Positions 61,601 through 64,000 of a stretch of 64,000 nucleotides of DNA are shown here, one piece after another. The stretch is from SVTX01 sp045659745 (GTDB lineage: Bacteria > Bacillota > Clostridia > Oscillospirales > CAG-272). The first letter of the stretch is position 1. Each line of letters starts with the position of its first letter. Location of the stretch: NCBI GenBank assembly GCA_045659745.1, contig JAZRCL010000057.1, forward strand, positions 1 through 64,000, written 5' to 3'. The notes under the pieces were generated by a model that was given only the letters and a program-made list of their open reading frames with translations, ran no database searches and was not told the origin of the DNA. Position numbers and translations under genes: made by a program.

Positions 61601-63189
61601 TGACATACCGCGAGGACACTTATTCTTGGGATCCTTCGAAGCAGAGCGCATCGCTACCTACATTTACATGGACAGCCGGATATGAGGATTATAAGCATGA
61701 AATTTCTTTTGATAGCGGAAGTTCTGTAACATTTGATCCTAAAGTATTGATTGCTGAAAAGCATAAGCAGGGTTTGGAAGTTACAATAAAGCTCGAAAAT
61801 GATTCCTCTTACACTGGTGGTGGTAAAACTTTCACCGAGGGAGGCACTTATACATTTGAATATACTGTAACAGACCCGTATGTTTATAATTTAGATGGAA
61901 CGCTTGCAGAAGCGAAAATTTACACCTATAAGCTTACCGTTGAAGTAGAGGTTAGAGAGACAACCATCAAAGAACCCGAATTTACCTTTAACGGAGTAAA
62001 AGCAACTATCGTTGAGGGTACAGATGGAAAGTTCTATGTTACGCTTCCTGCTGGAACAGCTAATACAAAAACAACTACTGCTGGTGGAAAGACTATCACA
62101 TACCCGATTGCTGAGGGAAAAACTCAGGCTGTTTCACTTGGTAATAATAAGTATTGGTATTTCCCTTATTATTCGATCGTAACTATTACAAATTACACAG
62201 ATGCTTTCGGAAATAACACAATCTTTAATAGTTCCACCACAAGCAAGGGGCCTGTTCCCGAGTCTTATTCAGGCGATTTGTATTGGGGTAAGAGCGACGC
62301 GGAAGGTAACTACTCAGATTACGGTGGCTATGGTATGAAACGTAATACTAGCAACGACAGTAAGTATCAAGTCGAAAGAGAAACTACTGTTCAATTCTCC
62401 TTTACTGCCGGAAATAACACAACATACTACTACTACATTCATTATGCTTTCGATACTACAGATGATGCTCCTAGCTCTGGTGGAGGCTCCGACAATTGTA
62501 TTGCCGCAGGCACTATGATTACTCTGGCTGATGGCTCTAAGAAGGCTGTCGAGGATCTTCGTAAGGGTGATATGGTAATGTCCTTCGACCACCTTACTGG
62601 CGAGATCACATACAAGGATGTAATCATCGTTGCAAGAACGTATTCAGAAAGCTACTACAAGAACACGTTCGTGTTCGATGACGGAACAGAGCTTGTAACG
62701 ATCAATGAGCACGGTATCTACGACCTTGACCTCAACAAGTACGTAAATATCGATCACATTAACTATACCGATTATCTTGGACATAGTTTTGTATCTGTAG
62801 ATGCCGAGGGTAATCTTGGTGTGAAAAAGCTTGTTGACGTTAAGACCGTTTGCGGCGGTGGTTATAAGTACGACATCGTAACTAATGGAACTCTTAATTA
62901 CGTTGCAGAGGATACTCTTTCTGTAACACACGTTCTTGTTGATGTTATCAACTCCTTCGACTTTGGCTCAGATCTCAAGTACGATGCAGAAAAGATGCTG
63001 TCTGATATTGAGAAGTACGGTCTGTATGACTATGCAGAATGGGAAGAGTACTGCGATATTTCTGTATTTGATCAGTACAATATTCCCGTTATGAAGGTGG
63101 GTATTTCTAAGGGACTTTACACCAAGGAATACATTATCGGCCTTATTAACACGTATGTTCTTAATGACAGCGCTCAGATTATCGACTAA
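58663..63189 (+). CDS. Giant pilin-like adhesin with C-terminal Hint domain
   Basis: A 1508-residue protein. Prepilin-like start MKKRNIKA then FTVVELVIVIAVIAILAAVM, almost the same as the first pilin, but with Ala at -1 where Gly is the rule. The 1250 residues that follow are beta-rich: an Ig-like domain (about 365-455), a probable beta-helix (about 694-910) and further beta domains. A GGGS linker leads to a Hint domain: Cys1279 in NCIAAGTMITLADGSKKAVE, His1350 in LVTINEHGIY, end NYVAEDTLSVTH (His1423) without a following Asn. An 85-residue acidic tail ends it. Self-cleavage or transfer at Cys1279 is likely by analogy with hedgehog and intein-like proteins. AGGAGG precedes the ATG. Confidence 0.82.
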   Translation: MKKRNIKAFTVVELVIVIAVIAILAAVMIPTFSGLIRKANKSADEAEITSLNTQLAIWDGDITTEADLYAVIAETYGEETAKTFAPRSAKHGLHYWYDVAKNRVILSKYEDLDATPVNTVNANSGVTMLSNVTPLAAGEEKAPFAPNSLRTITKGERQYFFIDKSGSAVAEFFDLIDTISENNYSDIEAALESLKGEIVNAIKTRLASVAILNGNGLFTKVEKPSAIYIPVNKDTENVIALGTAIYKDGDLVDRNAVDFSEIKRIDLPNGYKVLTAGLTGFRGADATPMLENTTELHVNAKESDLGTIFEAYSTDCVIVLPNGSRYIIEGTSIYKLPKGDTPITDDLKADSVPDVKIEYTDGNENVGADTGYFYNGTLYIAYDIENGAQLSLADGVASSMVNWTVSDNAPISIDETGKITVVGAPDPLNVTATVTATSKYNNEKTDSINVVLVFPTTVDWSLETIGDKTADSNVINEPIKLSISDVDKLSFEIKATGTVGYTYNSYVKMAGAESVQFILGDGNLLTKDGEKLVAHPGNITEENNTQTLNVIYKVGEQTYITATYDIIVSDDTNCPISVNAITNSLNMGDKYLFRVGNSNAFNLNKLFNGTTDKKVKIEIYDVALTDNDGEENLIATSGNFYAKINDIAANTKECSDGNWNEIKVQFFGTGVAIIRFTANGKTEELHIEVVDGYNITSAGELKTNKNNILLNDIDISDYSNNYISFSGNTTNHVVLYGNGFKFNIEAGRNNNFGVITLTNADIDNTRIIGSIYTEYGDSWDNGNTPYYASAVYVTANSRISNSYIFGCRANVRVDNLISKGTLELVDTVLDCGRFANLDVAGNAVLEGVTTVNEPRPDNKNVAGFSVVIPQEGGSSTIEIKGKGLTQYNWMTSSDSSKLPNFTGKNVLFNAMFDTEYAAFQHKHGTETYVNMGIISMSSETDGSNIKYESQYYTEKTATLTGFSGYVVSLGEKYSLSSNDLTYREDTYSWDPSKQSASLPTFTWTAGYEDYKHEISFDSGSSVTFDPKVLIAEKHKQGLEVTIKLENDSSYTGGGKTFTEGGTYTFEYTVTDPYVYNLDGTLAEAKIYTYKLTVEVEVRETTIKEPEFTFNGVKATIVEGTDGKFYVTLPAGTANTKTTTAGGKTITYPIAEGKTQAVSLGNNKYWYFPYYSIVTITNYTDAFGNNTIFNSSTTSKGPVPESYSGDLYWGKSDAEGNYSDYGGYGMKRNTSNDSKYQVERETTVQFSFTAGNNTTYYYYIHYAFDTTDDAPSSGGGSDNCIAAGTMITLADGSKKAVEDLRKGDMVMSFDHLTGEITYKDVIIVARTYSESYYKNTFVFDDGTELVTINEHGIYDLDLNKYVNIDHINYTDYLGHSFVSVDAEGNLGVKKLVDVKTVCGGGYKYDIVTNGTLNYVAEDTLSVTHVLVDVINSFDFGSDLKYDAEKMLSDIEKYGLYDYAEWEEYCDISVFDQYNIPVMKVGISKGLYTKEYIIGLINTYVLNDSAQIID

Positions 63190-63200
63190 CAACTTTTTAT

Positions 63201-63228
63201 CACCCACCCTTTCGGGGGTGGGTGGTTT
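63201..63228 (+). terminator. Hairpin after the giant pilin gene
   Basis: Nine-base GC-rich stem (63201-63209 with 63216-63224) with a short TTT behind it. Confidence 0.65.
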
Positions 63229-63254
63229 ATAATCCTTTGTTCAGGAGGTAGCCT

Positions 63255-64000
63255 ATGGCTATAAAATATACATCTACAAAACCCGAAAAAGAAAAGCCCC
63301 AAAAGGCACCTAAAGCACCCAAAACCGAAAAGCCTGCGAAAAAAGACAATTTGGTTAAGGTGAAGATGAGCAAGCCCACAAAGGCTGCTAAAGCGCCTAA
63401 GGCACAGAAACCCCAAAAGGTAAAGAATAGTACGCCCGCGAAAGCGCCTAAGGCAGGAGCGTCTGTCACGTTTAAAGGTGGTAAAACTAAAAAGACGTCA
63501 AATACCGTGAATGGTGATGCGCCCAAAAAAGCATTTGCTCCTAAAATTGCTATAGTGATAGGCGTTATCTTGGTGCTTGCTATCGTAATGGTTGCTGTAT
63601 TTTTGATTATGCCTGCAGTTAAGCAAAATGGCGAGGCGATAAAAGAAATAAGTGTTTCGCAATTGCCTGACAAGACTGTTTATTTGACCGGTGAAGAAGC
63701 AAATTACACTGGCTTGCGTATTCAGGTGACGAAAAAAAATGGTGAAACCTATACCGTTCGCGCTCATGAGTGCGAAATTACCGGATTTGATAGCGCCAAG
63801 GAAGGATATATACGTATTCTTGTAAAATATGAGGGCTTTGAGGTTGGGTTTAACCTCAAGGTTCAGGAGCCACCACGCCCTACTCCATCACTTAAGAGCA
63901 TTAGTTTGAAAACTTTACCTAAAACAGAATATAAGGTAGGAGAGAGGCTCGATACCATAGGTGGTGTTATTCTTTGCGAATATAATGATGGTTCACAACA
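63255..64000 (+). CDS. Membrane-anchored protein with Ig-like repeats (partial, runs off the edge)
   Basis: The frame is open from an ATG with a perfect AGGAGGT site to the last base (248 codons seen). A Lys/Pro/Ala-rich cytosolic segment with repeated KAPK units covers residues 1-95. One membrane helix (about 98-121) leads to an outer part with at least two bacterial Ig-like repeats of Big_3 type: ISVSQLPDKTVYLTGEEANY near 128 and ISLKTLPKTEYKVGERLD near 215. It is placed right behind the Hint-tailed pilin and may be its anchor, partner or acceptor; that is inference. Confidence 0.8.
   Translation, partial: MAIKYTSTKPEKEKPQKAPKAPKTEKPAKKDNLVKVKMSKPTKAAKAPKAQKPQKVKNSTPAKAPKAGASVTFKGGKTKKTSNTVNGDAPKKAFAPKIAIVIGVILVLAIVMVAVFLIMPAVKQNGEAIKEISVSQLPDKTVYLTGEEANYTGLRIQVTKKNGETYTVRAHECEITGFDSAKEGYIRILVKYEGFEVGFNLKVQEPPRPTPSLKSISLKTLPKTEYKVGERLDTIGGVILCEYNDGSQ

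Noticed and set aside
58663..63189. A splicing intein interrupting a host protein
   Set aside because: No Asn follows the final His, and the short downstream tail does not continue the upstream domain family. A C-terminal autoprocessing Hint domain fits better.

Overview
The window looks like a chromosomal segment of a monoderm Bacillota of class Clostridia, probably a gut or rumen polysaccharide user. The grounds are the housekeeping gene order (nusB, a TsaD paralogue, xseA, xseB, ispA, tlyA, nadK, argR), a bL27 with the cleavable Firmicutes N-terminus next to the Prp protease, a CwlD-like amidase, lipobox lipoproteins in place of outer-membrane parts, consensus TTGACA-17-TATAAT promoters and AGGAGG ribosome binding sites. 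I do not name a genus. I saw no tRNA, rRNA, CRISPR array, prophage or insertion sequence.

Layout. 1-6200: DNA repair and metabolism (family-4 uracil-DNA glycosylase, MecA-like adaptor, Fe-S DinG-type helicase, class-I aminotransferase, TIGR01212 radical SAM protein). 6300-10300: cell envelope (an exported protein with Cys-rich repeats, a degenerate SGNH protein, a small membrane protein). 10390-19570: a long rightward housekeeping run from nusB to yebC. 19600-31650: a lipid-linked-oligosaccharide flippase homologue, rplS, a ROK-like regulator, rplU-prp-rpmA, a pseudouridine synthase, an amidase, guaB, the rpsF-ssb-rpsR operon and small membrane or phosphatase genes. 31660-50060: a glycan-use region. 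It has malQ-pulA on the minus strand, then a rightward cluster of a secreted GH53 galactanase, a secreted GH13 amylase, an unrecognised 601-residue protein, a tiny zinc-ribbon protein and a cytosolic GH53. A binding protein, two permeases and an ATPase of a maltodextrin/galacto-oligosaccharide type ABC importer follow. 50100-51540: a VUT-family transporter and an SDR enzyme.

51700-64000: a compact type IV pilus (or type II-like pseudopilus) locus. It holds a major-pilin-like gene, three minor pseudopilins, a PilM-like protein, prepilin peptidase, PilC and PilB. These are followed by a 1508-residue protein that starts as a pilin and ends in a Hint (hedgehog/intein-type) autoprocessing domain, and by a membrane-anchored Ig-like protein cut by the window edge. 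A perfect run of 38 A residues lies upstream of the locus promoter.

How the parts may work together: extracellular galactanase and amylase would release oligosaccharides, the importer with its fused C-terminal beta domain would take them up, and cytosolic MalQ and GH53 would process them. The pilus locus appears to build a surface filament. Its giant Hint-tailed pilin is the most unusual thing here: it suggests a pilus-delivered or pilus-tip protein that is cleaved, or joined to another molecule, by intein-like chemistry. That last step is inference.
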